A stretch of DNA of 9,589 nucleotides, from contig JAIDUY010000437.1 in assembly GCA_029059965.1 (NCBI GenBank), positions 1 to 9,589 of the forward strand, read 5' to 3'. The translations under genes were made by a program, and so were the position numbers. Origin of the DNA: Muribaculaceae bacterium (GTDB lineage Bacteria > Bacteroidota > Bacteroidia > Bacteroidales > Muribaculaceae). The notes under the pieces were generated by a model, which did not search any database, had not been told where the DNA came from, and saw nothing but the letters and a program-made list of their open reading frames with translations. Positions 1 to 6,827 of this stretch are shown here, in pieces (position 1 is the first letter of the stretch; every line of letters starts with the position of its first letter).

Positions 1-261
1 GATTTCAGGCATTGTGCCGTAGAGGTACTCGCCGGCCACGCTGTTGTCGGAAAGCGAGACGACGCTGACCTTGAACTGCGACAGGTCCACGCCGTCGGCG
101 CGGCTCTGGACGGGCGCCGCCTTGTTTACAGTCACGCCCATCGACAGCATCGACAGACTGCCCTGTTCAGCGCCCGGAACGGGGTTCCACGATTCGGAGC
201 AGGAAGCCGCGCCGAACATGATGGCTGCCGTTGCCAGGATGGTGCTTATCTTGGTTTTCAT
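1..261 (-). CDS. DUF4493-family surface lipoprotein, N-terminal 87 residues (runs off left edge)
   Basis: An open frame starts at the ATG at 261 and stays open to base 1, so only the first 87 residues are present. The N-terminus has Lys2 and Lys4, a hydrophobic stretch (residues 5-19) and a lipobox GAASC with the lipidated Cys at residue 21, so the product should be an outer-membrane lipoprotein. After a linker it has QSRADGVDLSQFKVSVVS (residues 52-69) followed by EYLYGTMPE, which resembles the start of DUF4493 domains found in Bacteroidales lipoproteins. The upstream gene has a similar QSRAD segment at residues 50-54, so the two are probably paralogues. The start lies 11 bp after the stop of that gene with no promoter between them, which indicates co-transcription. 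No molecular function is known for DUF4493. The lipoprotein call is firm, the family call less so because most of the domain is missing. Confidence 0.8.
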   Translation of the reverse strand, partial: MKTKISTILATAAIMFGAASCSESWNPVPGAEQGSLSMLSMGVTVNKAAPVQSRADGVDLSQFKVSVVSLSDNSVAGEYLYGTMPEI

Positions 262-272
262 GAATAGTCTGA

Positions 273-2723
273 TTAATAGTTAAGTGTAATGTCGTCGATG
301 TAGAGCTGCGAGCCCATGTAGGTTCCGCGGCCCGCTTGGCCGCCGAAGCCGGGACCGCTGAAATTGGCGTCATTCTTCTCGAGGAAGCGGCGGTCGTTGG
401 TCGACAGGAACTTGACGTAGATTTTTGCGGCCTTGGGCGTGCCGGGGCCGGCGTAGGTCATCGGGATTGTGACCTGAGTATAGGAGCCTGCCGCTACCAG
501 ATTCTGCGTGCCGGAGGCGATGACATTGCCGGCGGCGTCCTTGACCCAGAACTCGGCCAGACCGTTGTCCTCGCCGTTCTTGGGGCTGTATTTGTAGCGG
601 AAGCTCAGCGACGAGGGACGGCTTGCGAAGGCGATGCCGCAGTCGAGGTCGTCGGTTGTGAGCGCGCCCTCGCGGTTGCCATAACCCTCGGGGCGGACGC
701 TGCGCGAGGCTCCGAGGTGCAGGAGGCCTGCGTCGGTGTACTTGGTAACACCGCTGCCACCATTGCCGACTGCGGTGTTGCCGCTGCCCCAGCCCACGGT
801 GCGGATGAGAGCGCCGGAGCCTTCATAGCCTTCGCCGGAGATGGTGCCGGAAATGCGACAGTAGGCGAAGTTGCCGCCCTGGCTCGTAGTCATGGGATTG
901 TTGGTTCCCCAGACGGATTCGGCCTCGGTCAGGCCCGGGAAGACACGTTCCCAGTGGCTTTGCTTCTCGGTGTGGCACCACTCCTCCATACCGGGATTGG
1001 GAAGCTGCGGACAGGCTTCGGTTGTGAAGCTTACGGGACGGCTGAAGAGGCCGTCGATGCGGACCTTGACCATGTACTCCTTGGCGGGCTCGAGGCCGGT
1101 GATATCGAAGTAGACACCGTCGGCCGTGCCTGTGCTTGCCTTGTATTCGCCACCGTCGGCCGACACGAAGTACTGCGCGGCTGCGGCGAGATCGGCCTGA
1201 TTCTGGCCTTCTGTGCCTTTAACGGTCACGAAGGCATGACCGGCATAGACGTCGTCGTTGTTAACGGCTACCTCAAAAGGGGCGCTCTTTACTGTAAATT
1301 CGCTTGTCTTGTTACCGCAGACAGCACGGATTTTCACGGACTGCACGTCCTCGGGGAGTCCGTTCACGCGCAGGGTGTAGTCGGTGACGGCGCGGGCGGC
1401 GGAGGCCACTACCTGCACGTCGCTCAGGCGTGTCCATGTGCCACGGATGTTACTGTACTCTATTGCTACCTTGTCGGTGATTTCGTCGCCGTTGTATGCA
1501 ACAGTGATGTTCAGGGGCTCGCCGGGCTGGAGGGTGTCGGCGCCGGTGATTTCGAGAACGATGGGTTCGAGGTTGAGCTTGAGCTCGACGGGCTCGCAGG
1601 TCTTGCTGTTGCGGTCGCGCACGCTGACGGTGAAAGCGGTCGAGTTGTCGCCGTTCTCGATTTCGGCGATGTGCTCGGGCACGGCGGAGAAGTCGATTAC
1701 GCCCATCCGGTCGGGATTGTTCCACAGGCCGAGAACCTTGAGGCCGAGGCCGGTCAGCAGCTGACGCTGCTCGGCGGTGGCGCTCAGGAGGTCGATTTCG
1801 GCAGGCCAGCCCTGGTCGAGCAGCGACTTGCCGGTGGTGACGAGTGTCACGGCGCCGAGACCGCCGCGGGCAACGATGTTCATCTTCATGTCGCCGACGG
1901 CGCCCATGCCGGGCACGAAGTCGACAGCGGTGCCGGAGGTGAAGCCCTGCGGAGTGATTTCGGGAGCGGGAGCGGACATGACTTCGTCGCTGATGTCGAT
2001 GTCTTCGGTGACGGTTTCCATCTCGTCGTCGTAGGTGATGACGAGGCGTGCGGAGCCTGCGCCTTCCTCGAGGTCGATGCTCACCTTATAATGTGTGCGC
2101 GCCTTGGCCCGGAAGGATGCGGCCTCGTAGGCCTTGCCTTCGACGCCGTTGGGTTTGGTGAAGTCCACCAGCACCTTGACGGTGCCGGGAGTGACGTAGA
2201 CGGGGCGTGTCTCGTCGGCTGCATAAGCGTGGTCGTTGACCTTGGCGCTCCACGATGTCATGTAGTTGCGGAAAGCCTCGGTATAGCTTACCGAAACCAT
2301 GGCTTGTGCCTGGGTGGCGGTCAGCGATACGACTGTAGTCTTGTTGTTCTCTACTTTGACATTTGTGGTGCCATAGTAGTAGGGGCATTCGAAACCTTCG
2401 GCGTCGGCCTCGCCATGCCATGCCTCGAGGGTGTAGTCGCCTGTCTCGAATGTGTCGTTCAGGTCGAAGTCCGACAGTTTGTTCCATTCGCGGCTATAGG
2501 AGCCGTCGACTGAGACAAGCCTCATGGAGAGGTCTGTGGCCTGGGGCGCTTCGGCGCGCGAATCGGCACGCGACTGGCGCGGCTGCAGCACGCTGCTGTC
2601 CAGAACCACATCCGGAGCCAGCTTGCCGTGGCCGCGACCGCCTGCGGGCGTGTCTTCGGCGCAGCTGCCGAGCGTCAGGACGCCGGCTGCAAGCAGCCCC
2701 GCGATAAGGGTGTTCTTCGTCAT
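273..2723 (-). CDS. DUF4493 / PCMD-domain surface lipoprotein, 816 aa
   Basis: The start is the ATG at 2723. Residues 1-20 form a lipoprotein signal peptide ending in LGSC with Cys21. The following AED is acidic, as in Bacteroidetes surface-export signals, so an outer-surface location is likely. Residues about 64-250 look like a DUF4493 domain (SREWNKLSDF, then a beta-rich region with YYYGTTNVKV). Residues about 260-480 are beta-rich and probably Ig-like, and 484-568 resemble a fibronectin III domain (GLEPAKEYMVKVR). Residues about 573-816 match the PCMD type (putative carbohydrate metabolism domain), beginning PNPGMEEW and ending QLYIDDITLNY, a jelly-roll-like fold. No catalytic residues can be assigned; binding of glycans or another surface ligand is only a guess. 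A -33/-7 promoter lies about 130 bp upstream, and the next DUF4493 gene follows after 11 bp, so the two form an operon. Confidence 0.85.
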   Translation of the reverse strand: MTKNTLIAGLLAAGVLTLGSCAEDTPAGGRGHGKLAPDVVLDSSVLQPRQSRADSRAEAPQATDLSMRLVSVDGSYSREWNKLSDFDLNDTFETGDYTLEAWHGEADAEGFECPYYYGTTNVKVENNKTTVVSLTATQAQAMVSVSYTEAFRNYMTSWSAKVNDHAYAADETRPVYVTPGTVKVLVDFTKPNGVEGKAYEAASFRAKARTHYKVSIDLEEGAGSARLVITYDDEMETVTEDIDISDEVMSAPAPEITPQGFTSGTAVDFVPGMGAVGDMKMNIVARGGLGAVTLVTTGKSLLDQGWPAEIDLLSATAEQRQLLTGLGLKVLGLWNNPDRMGVIDFSAVPEHIAEIENGDNSTAFTVSVRDRNSKTCEPVELKLNLEPIVLEITGADTLQPGEPLNITVAYNGDEITDKVAIEYSNIRGTWTRLSDVQVVASAARAVTDYTLRVNGLPEDVQSVKIRAVCGNKTSEFTVKSAPFEVAVNNDDVYAGHAFVTVKGTEGQNQADLAAAAQYFVSADGGEYKASTGTADGVYFDITGLEPAKEYMVKVRIDGLFSRPVSFTTEACPQLPNPGMEEWCHTEKQSHWERVFPGLTEAESVWGTNNPMTTSQGGNFAYCRISGTISGEGYEGSGALIRTVGWGSGNTAVGNGGSGVTKYTDAGLLHLGASRSVRPEGYGNREGALTTDDLDCGIAFASRPSSLSFRYKYSPKNGEDNGLAEFWVKDAAGNVIASGTQNLVAAGSYTQVTIPMTYAGPGTPKAAKIYVKFLSTNDRRFLEKNDANFSGPGFGGQAGRGTYMGSQLYIDDITLNY

Positions 2724-2852
2724 TGGGGTGGAGATTAGTTTATTATGTGTTATTATTCTTGCAGATATGTATTGTATCGTGATGTGTCAATGATACGGCG
2801 AAGGCATGTGCGAAGCCTGACGACAGGGCTCACTTATGACCATAAATCTCGG

Positions 2853-2883
2853 CAAAAATAAACAATTTTTTGCACATGACAAA
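2853..2883 (-). promoter_or_regulatory. Bacteroidetes-type promoter of the DUF4493 lipoprotein operon
   Basis: Read on the minus strand, TTTG (2883-2880) is followed by 19 bp and then TATTTTTG (2860-2853), a full match to the Bacteroidetes primary sigma pattern TTTG-N19/20-TAnnTTTG. Transcription should begin near 2846 and give a leader of roughly 120 nt before the ATG at 2723. The match is seen directly; activity is inferred. Confidence 0.65.
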
Positions 2884-2969
2884 TAAAAATGTTGGCCGTT
2901 TTGGTATATCGGAACCAAATATTCACAATTTATTCCCTAAAAACCACTGACTTGCCCTTGATGAAACAG

Positions 2970-3004
2970 AAAAAGCCGGAAGAATGCACGCGCACTCTTC
3001 CGGC
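2970..3004 (-). terminator. Rho-independent terminator of the endonuclease gene
   Basis: GCCGGAAGA (2975-2983) pairs perfectly with TCTTCCGGC (2996-3004), with three further TGC/GCA pairs possible inside the loop. On the minus strand the hairpin is followed by five T residues (2974-2970). It begins 33 bp after the stop codon of the endonuclease gene, in the right orientation and position to end that transcript. Confidence 0.85.
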
Positions 3005-3037
3005 CTGTTAACAATGTATGTCTTACGGTTCTGCGAT

Positions 3038-5437
3038 TCAGCGCACCACCACACGGCGTCCGAAGTCGCCGGAGGCCACGATGTAGAGGCCCGGGGCAAG
3101 GCTGCCCATGCTGTGCTCTCCTGCGCCGAGGGTTCCGCTGAAGACGGTGGTGCCGTCGATGCTGTAGACAGCAATCTCGGCCTCGTCGGCGGAAACGGCG
3201 ACAATAAGCTCGCCTCCACGGCAATAGGCATCCCATCCGTGACGCTCAGCCTCGGGGTCGTCGACACCCGAGGAATGGCGTGTCATGGCGATGTCGTCGA
3301 TGTTGAGACGCTGGCCCACTGTCTGCTGCAGGCGGATGCGTGCCTTGCCGGCCACACCGACGAACACACTGTAGGGCGCGTAGGCGGAGCTTGTAATCTT
3401 TACAGTTCCGGCGGTGACGTATGTATATCCGCCGTCGGTACTGTACTGTACTTGGATTTCGGGGTCGGCCTCCTTGGACCAGTACTTGGCCTGGAAGCTG
3501 ACGGTGCCGATGCCGCCGGTGCGGTCCTCGGCCATTTCGAGCGAGGAGTCGCTCTTCTTGCCGAAGCGCAGGCTCTGCGAGCCGCTGACGGCGGGGTCGG
3601 AGCTCCAGATGCCGGCGTTGGTCAGAATCCAGCGGGCAGCGGTGCCGTGGTACTCATCGGTGGGGTCATATGTTCCGAATGCGGATGCGTCGGCCTCGAA
3701 GTCCTCGAGGAAGTCGGGGGTGACGGAGGCCACACCTTCGATGGTCACGCCCTCGGACACGTAGCTGCCGGAACGGGCGGTGAGGGTCGAGGTGAATGTT
3801 CCGGCCGTCTGAGCGTTCATGCGCAGATAGAGGCGGCCCTGGTCGGGGCTGACGGTGACGGTCGGCGCCCAGTCGCTGCGGTTGTCCGACAGTTCGAACG
3901 GCGCACCGACGCTCACGACTACGTCGTCGCTGATGTTGTCTGTCTCCATAAGCAGCTCGGCGGCCTCGGAGGGCTCGCCGGGAGTGGCCTCGAAGTAAAG
4001 GCGTCCGTCGAAGAGGAAGTCAACGTTGGGCACGGGCTCGCCGGTGGTCACGGCCACGGGGCTGCTGGTCATGCTCGCCGAGCTGACGGTGTAGACGTAG
4101 GCTGTGGAGGGTTCGAGGCCTGTCACGGCGGCGACGCCGGCATTGGCGGCGACGGCACGCGGATAGCCTGCGATGCTGCTTCCGCCGGAGGCGACGTCGA
4201 GGGTATAGTTGCCGTTGACGTCATCGCCGACATATACCCATGTGGCCTCGAAGGATTCGTCGGTGACGTAGCGCGCCGGGCCTGCGGGCAGGCCGTTGAC
4301 GCTGTTGCCGCTCAGAGCCACGGTGCGGGTCAGGTTGCCGCAGGCGAGCGTGAGCGTGGTCGACGACAGGCCGGTGCCGGTGGGGTTGAATGTCAGCGTA
4401 AGCACCTTGCCCGTAGCGGTATTGGTCTCGCTTGTCGCGATATAGGCTGCCGAGGCGGTGAAGCCTGCGCCGCCGGTGCTGACCGAGATGTTGCCCTGGG
4501 CGTTGACGGTGCGCACGGTGATGGTGCGGGTCACGGGATGGCCGGAGGCGGTGGTGCCGAAGTCGACGCTCGCGCCGGCTGCGGGAAGCACGAACTCAGG
4601 CTCGGCCACGCCGCCGGGAGTCCAGGGCTGGCCAACCTTGTCGCCCCAGATGTACTCGACAAGCTCGGGATGGTCGATGAAGGGGTTACGGTTGCGCTGA
4701 CGGCCGTAGACAACGTCGTTGCGCTTGATTTCCTTCTCGCTCACGGGGTCCTGGCGGTGCCACTTGAGCAGCAGATTCACGGCCCAGGTCTTGAAAGCGG
4801 GGAAGTTGTTGCCGGCAAGCATGTCGGAATGCCAGGAGCCGATGCGGTCGTAGTAGGCGGCGGCCATGTAGAAGTAGCTGCGCGCGAAGTCGCCCTTGTA
4901 CTCGTCGTCCGGCTCGAACACACGTCCGCTGTAGCCGGGGAAGGTACTTGTGCCGAGCTTGCCCAAGGGGCGCACGCTGCCGTTGGCGGGCAGATAGGTG
5001 CCGTTGGCGCACTCGCCGTAGGGATAGTTGCTGCGCTGGCCGTTGACCTTGCCGTCGGTGGGATAGATGTGGAAAGCGTCGGAATTCATCGGCGAGGCAT
5101 TGCTGAACCAGCTTTTGGGCATGGAGTGCTCGCGGTTGTAGCAGTCGCCCACGACAGAGTAGTTGCCGCAGGTGGTGCCGTAATTCCAGTGCTTGGTGGA
5201 GTACATGTCCCAGATTTTGCCGTCTGGGTAGACGTCGGAGGTCTTGTAGAGGGTCAGCAGTCCGTCATAGCCCACATTGGTGTGGGAACCCATTTTGTTG
5301 TGAAGGGCCGACAGGAGGTCGCGGCCGGTCTTGTTCTCGGCGGTACTGTAGTAGCCGGCAGGAGCTTCGGCAAAGCTTACCGAGCAGCCGAACACAGCTG
5401 TAATCGCCAATGTGACAATACTTTTGTATATCTTCAT
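3038..5437 (-). CDS. Secreted endonuclease I with T9SS type A C-terminal sorting domain, 799 aa
   Basis: The start ATG at 5437 gives a signal peptide with a likely cut after SVSFA (residue 23). Residues about 24-270 belong to the endonuclease I family (EndA/Vvn type, non-specific DNA/RNA nucleases). The beta-beta-alpha-metal core shows NREHSMPKSWF with Glu103 and catalytic His104, then FHIYPTDGKVNGQRSNYPYG (122-141), EPDDEYKGDFAR (175-186) and HRQDPVSEKE (227-236). Beta-sandwich segments follow: Ig-like (279-380), fibronectin III-like (386-467), another Ig-like (470-572) and a jelly-roll domain ending RLNIDDIAM (575-718). Residues 735-799 form a T9SS type A sorting domain (LAPGLYIVASGDFGRRVVVR), which implies export through the outer membrane and attachment at the surface or release. 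The likely role is digestion of extracellular DNA for nutrients or defence. VFGC at 15-18 is a poor lipobox, so signal peptidase I cleavage is preferred. The gene has its own promoter and terminator. Confidence 0.92.
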   Translation of the reverse strand: MKIYKSIVTLAITAVFGCSVSFAEAPAGYYSTAENKTGRDLLSALHNKMGSHTNVGYDGLLTLYKTSDVYPDGKIWDMYSTKHWNYGTTCGNYSVVGDCYNREHSMPKSWFSNASPMNSDAFHIYPTDGKVNGQRSNYPYGECANGTYLPANGSVRPLGKLGTSTFPGYSGRVFEPDDEYKGDFARSYFYMAAAYYDRIGSWHSDMLAGNNFPAFKTWAVNLLLKWHRQDPVSEKEIKRNDVVYGRQRNRNPFIDHPELVEYIWGDKVGQPWTPGGVAEPEFVLPAAGASVDFGTTASGHPVTRTITVRTVNAQGNISVSTGGAGFTASAAYIATSETNTATGKVLTLTFNPTGTGLSSTTLTLACGNLTRTVALSGNSVNGLPAGPARYVTDESFEATWVYVGDDVNGNYTLDVASGGSSIAGYPRAVAANAGVAAVTGLEPSTAYVYTVSSASMTSSPVAVTTGEPVPNVDFLFDGRLYFEATPGEPSEAAELLMETDNISDDVVVSVGAPFELSDNRSDWAPTVTVSPDQGRLYLRMNAQTAGTFTSTLTARSGSYVSEGVTIEGVASVTPDFLEDFEADASAFGTYDPTDEYHGTAARWILTNAGIWSSDPAVSGSQSLRFGKKSDSSLEMAEDRTGGIGTVSFQAKYWSKEADPEIQVQYSTDGGYTYVTAGTVKITSSAYAPYSVFVGVAGKARIRLQQTVGQRLNIDDIAMTRHSSGVDDPEAERHGWDAYCRGGELIVAVSADEAEIAVYSIDGTTVFSGTLGAGEHSMGSLAPGLYIVASGDFGRRVVVR

Positions 5438-5485
5438 GGTAGTAAAAATGTGCTAATCGGTTGGCCTTTTTATGAAAATAGCCCG

Positions 5486-5517
5486 CTAAATTAGTCATTT
5501 CCCCCCGAAAACACAAA
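5486..5517 (-). promoter_or_regulatory. Putative promoter of the endonuclease gene
   Basis: On the minus strand TTTG (5517-5514) is followed by 20 bp and TAATTTAG (5493-5486), one mismatch from the Bacteroidetes -7 pattern TAnnTTTG. Transcription should start near 5480, giving a leader of about 40 nt before the ATG at 5437. The spacer contains a run of six G residues (5501-5506). Confidence 0.55.
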
Positions 5518-5550
5518 CAAAAAATTGTCAAAGCGGAACACCGGTGAGTA

Positions 5551-6660
5551 TTATTCCGGCAAGAGATAGTTGGCACTGCGTCCACCCTCTTCGCTGTTGC
5601 GAAGCATGCCTTTGGAGATAAGGTCGTTGATGTCGCGAAGTGCGGTATCCCGGGAGCATTTGCATATTTTGGCCCACTTTGAAGAAGTCAGCTTCCCGTC
5701 GAAACCATCCCACAGGCGGTTGATGACCTTGCGCTGACGCTCGTTGATGTCAACGTCACGGAACCGGTCCCAGTAAGCGGCCTTTTCCACTGTGCGCCCG
5801 ACGACAGCCAATGCGCGCGTTATGGCCTTTTCAAGGCAATCGAAGAACCACAGGAGCCATTCGGTGATATCGAGGTCGCCTTTCTGAGTGCGTTCCAGCA
5901 CTTCGTAATATGCTTTTTTGTTACGGTTGATTTCAGCCGACATACTGTAATAGCGGGCTGAATCGAGGTCGAGGCGAGCCAGCAGCATATCGGCCAAAGT
6001 CCTGCTAATACGTCCGTTGCCGTCGTCAAACGGATGTATTGTCACAAACTGGAGATGAGCCACGGCGCCCATAATGAACGGCGGCATGTCGGCAGTGTTG
6101 CACCATTCTATCAAGCTTTCCATCTCCCCCGGGACATCTGTCGACGCCGGAGCCTCGTAGTGCACTTTCTCATGCCCGAAAGCGCCGGAAACAACCTGCA
6201 TCGGCTCTTCGCCCTTTCGCCAGTCGGCAACGGTGATACGATGCATGCCGCTTCTGCCCAAAGGAAAAAGCGCGGCGTGCCATCCGAACAGGCGTTCAGC
6301 AGTCAGCGGCTCCCGGCACTTGAGCACGGCATCGAGCATTACGTCGACCAAGCCTTCGACATAGTGGTCCTCGGCGAGCAACCCGTCGTCCTCAATACCG
6401 AGTCGACGGGCAATGCTGCTTCGCACCGAACCGGGGTTGAGCTGCACTCCTTCAATTTCAGAAGAACAGATAAGTTCCTCGGACATGGCCGAGAGCGACG
6501 AACGGCATTTCTCATTGAAGCCAAGCATCGACATACGGCCCGTCAGAAGTCCATGCAGACGGCTCAGCCGATTCATCGGTTCAAGCAATGCCTCTACGTT
6601 CCATCTGAAATCCGGCCAGTCCTCACGCTGCCAGATATAAACGCTATGTCTTTGTGTCAT
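5551..6660 (-). CDS. DUF4172-Fic-winged helix protein, probable AMP-transferase, 369 aa
   Basis: Numbering is from the ATG at 6660 (MTQRHSVYIW). Residues about 1-80 match the DUF4172 domain that precedes many Fic domains. It contains the inhibitory helix motif SSEIEG (66-71; Ser66, Glu70, Gly71) of class II Fic proteins. The Fic core is HPFDDGNGRISR (209-220), with catalytic His209, the Asp213-Gly-Asn-Gly loop and Arg217, all intact. The family transfers AMP, or sometimes another phosphate-linked group, to hydroxyl side chains of target proteins, and the inhibitory Glu suppresses activity by blocking Arg and ATP gamma-phosphate. The C-terminus (about 305-369; SSKWAKICKCSRDTALRDIN) is a winged helix-turn-helix. 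The frame is open up to an ATG at 6747, but a promoter sits at 6671-6702, so the extra 29 codons are unlikely to be translated. An ATG at 6666 is the close alternative. No toxin-antitoxin partner adjoins it. The target is unknown. Confidence 0.88.
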   Translation of the reverse strand: MTQRHSVYIWQREDWPDFRWNVEALLEPMNRLSRLHGLLTGRMSMLGFNEKCRSSLSAMSEELICSSEIEGVQLNPGSVRSSIARRLGIEDDGLLAEDHYVEGLVDVMLDAVLKCREPLTAERLFGWHAALFPLGRSGMHRITVADWRKGEEPMQVVSGAFGHEKVHYEAPASTDVPGEMESLIEWCNTADMPPFIMGAVAHLQFVTIHPFDDGNGRISRTLADMLLARLDLDSARYYSMSAEINRNKKAYYEVLERTQKGDLDITEWLLWFFDCLEKAITRALAVVGRTVEKAAYWDRFRDVDINERQRKVINRLWDGFDGKLTSSKWAKICKCSRDTALRDINDLISKGMLRNSEEGGRSANYLLPE

Positions 6661-6670
6661 TCTCATATTG

Positions 6671-6702
6671 CAAATATAGTGCTTTGCAGAGAATAATCCA
6701 AA
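6671..6702 (-). promoter_or_regulatory. Promoter of the Fic gene
   Basis: On the minus strand TTTG (6702-6699) is followed by 20 bp and TATATTTG (6678-6671), a full match to the Bacteroidetes pattern. The predicted transcription start (about 6664) lies only a few bases from the ATGs at 6666 and 6660, so the message would have almost no leader. This position decides against the longer open frame beginning at 6747. Confidence 0.65.
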
Positions 6703-6762
6703 TATTCGCCGCATATTTGCGGCGAATAGGGTTGTTATTTGCTGCATTTTTGCGGCGAATAG
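6703..6762. repeat. GCGGCGAATA repeat cluster upstream of the Fic promoter, probable operator
   Basis: TATTCGCCGC (6703-6712) and GCGGCGAATA (6719-6728) form a perfect 10-bp inverted repeat around a 6-bp centre. A third copy, GCGGCGAATA, lies at 6752-6761. The two direct copies extend to 18 bp (6712-6729 and 6745-6762) with 17 of 18 identical and start 33 bp apart, about three helical turns. A degenerate copy (ATTTGCTGCA) begins at 6737. The cluster touches the -33 element, the usual position for an operator. Regulation by the winged helix of the Fic protein itself is an inference. Confidence 0.6.
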
Positions 6763-6769
6763 TCACAAC

Positions 6770-6811
6770 AAAGGCCGCATCCGGCTTTCTTTGAGGTCGG
6801 ATGCGGCCTTT
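6770..6811 (-). terminator. Hairpin terminator after the M56-TonB gene
   Basis: AAAGGCCGCATCCG (6770-6783) and CGGATGCGGCCTTT (6798-6811) form a perfect 14-bp stem with a 14-base loop. It begins 16 bp after the stop of the M56-TonB gene. On the minus strand the stem ends in TTT and continues GTTGTG, so the T tract is imperfect, but the very stable stem and its place support termination before the Fic promoter region. Confidence 0.75.
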
Positions 6812-6827
6812 GATGTGGAGGGAACGC

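Larger units (their letters stand above)
2724..3037. other. Intergenic region between endonuclease gene and DUF4493-PCMD gene
   Basis: This 314-bp AT-rich gap holds the terminator of the endonuclease gene (2970-3004) and the promoter of the DUF4493-PCMD lipoprotein (2853-2883). That leaves an untranslated leader of about 120 bp (2724 to about 2846). The leader contains only weak short hairpins (for example AGGC/GCCT around 2801-2817) and no recognised riboswitch. Between promoter and terminator I see one 6-bp inverted repeat (TTTGGT at 2900-2905 and ACCAAA at 2914-2919), which may be chance. No convincing gene is present. Confidence 0.6.

Noticed and set aside
336..2513. 725-codon open frame on the plus strand opposite the DUF4493-PCMD gene
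   Set aside because: It is a shadow of a GC-rich coding strand: composition is dominated by Gly, Ala, Val and Asp with no domain, and the minus frame has a signal peptide, recognised domains, and promoter.
2787..2843. 18-codon upstream open frame in the leader of the DUF4493 operon (minus strand)
   Set aside because: Starts within a few bases of the predicted transcript start, has no recognisable peptide pattern, and such short frames occur by chance.
2900..2919. TTTGGT/ACCAAA inverted repeat upstream of the lipoprotein promoter
   Set aside because: Six-base arms in AT-rich DNA are expected by chance and no second copy is seen.
2984..5494. 836-codon open frame on the plus strand opposite the endonuclease gene
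   Set aside because: Same antisense artefact; the minus frame has intact nuclease motifs and a sorting domain. It would also span the nuclease terminator and promoter.
5534..5558. Inverted repeat CGGAA/TTCCG at the Fic stop codon, followed by a T-rich stretch on the minus strand
   Set aside because: Only five pairs with a 15-base loop, and the T run lies more than 10 bases from the stem; too weak to call a terminator.
6661..6747. 29-codon N-terminal extension of the Fic protein
   Set aside because: It overlaps a complete promoter and the repeat cluster, and the DUF4172 family usually begins near MTQRHS-like sequence.
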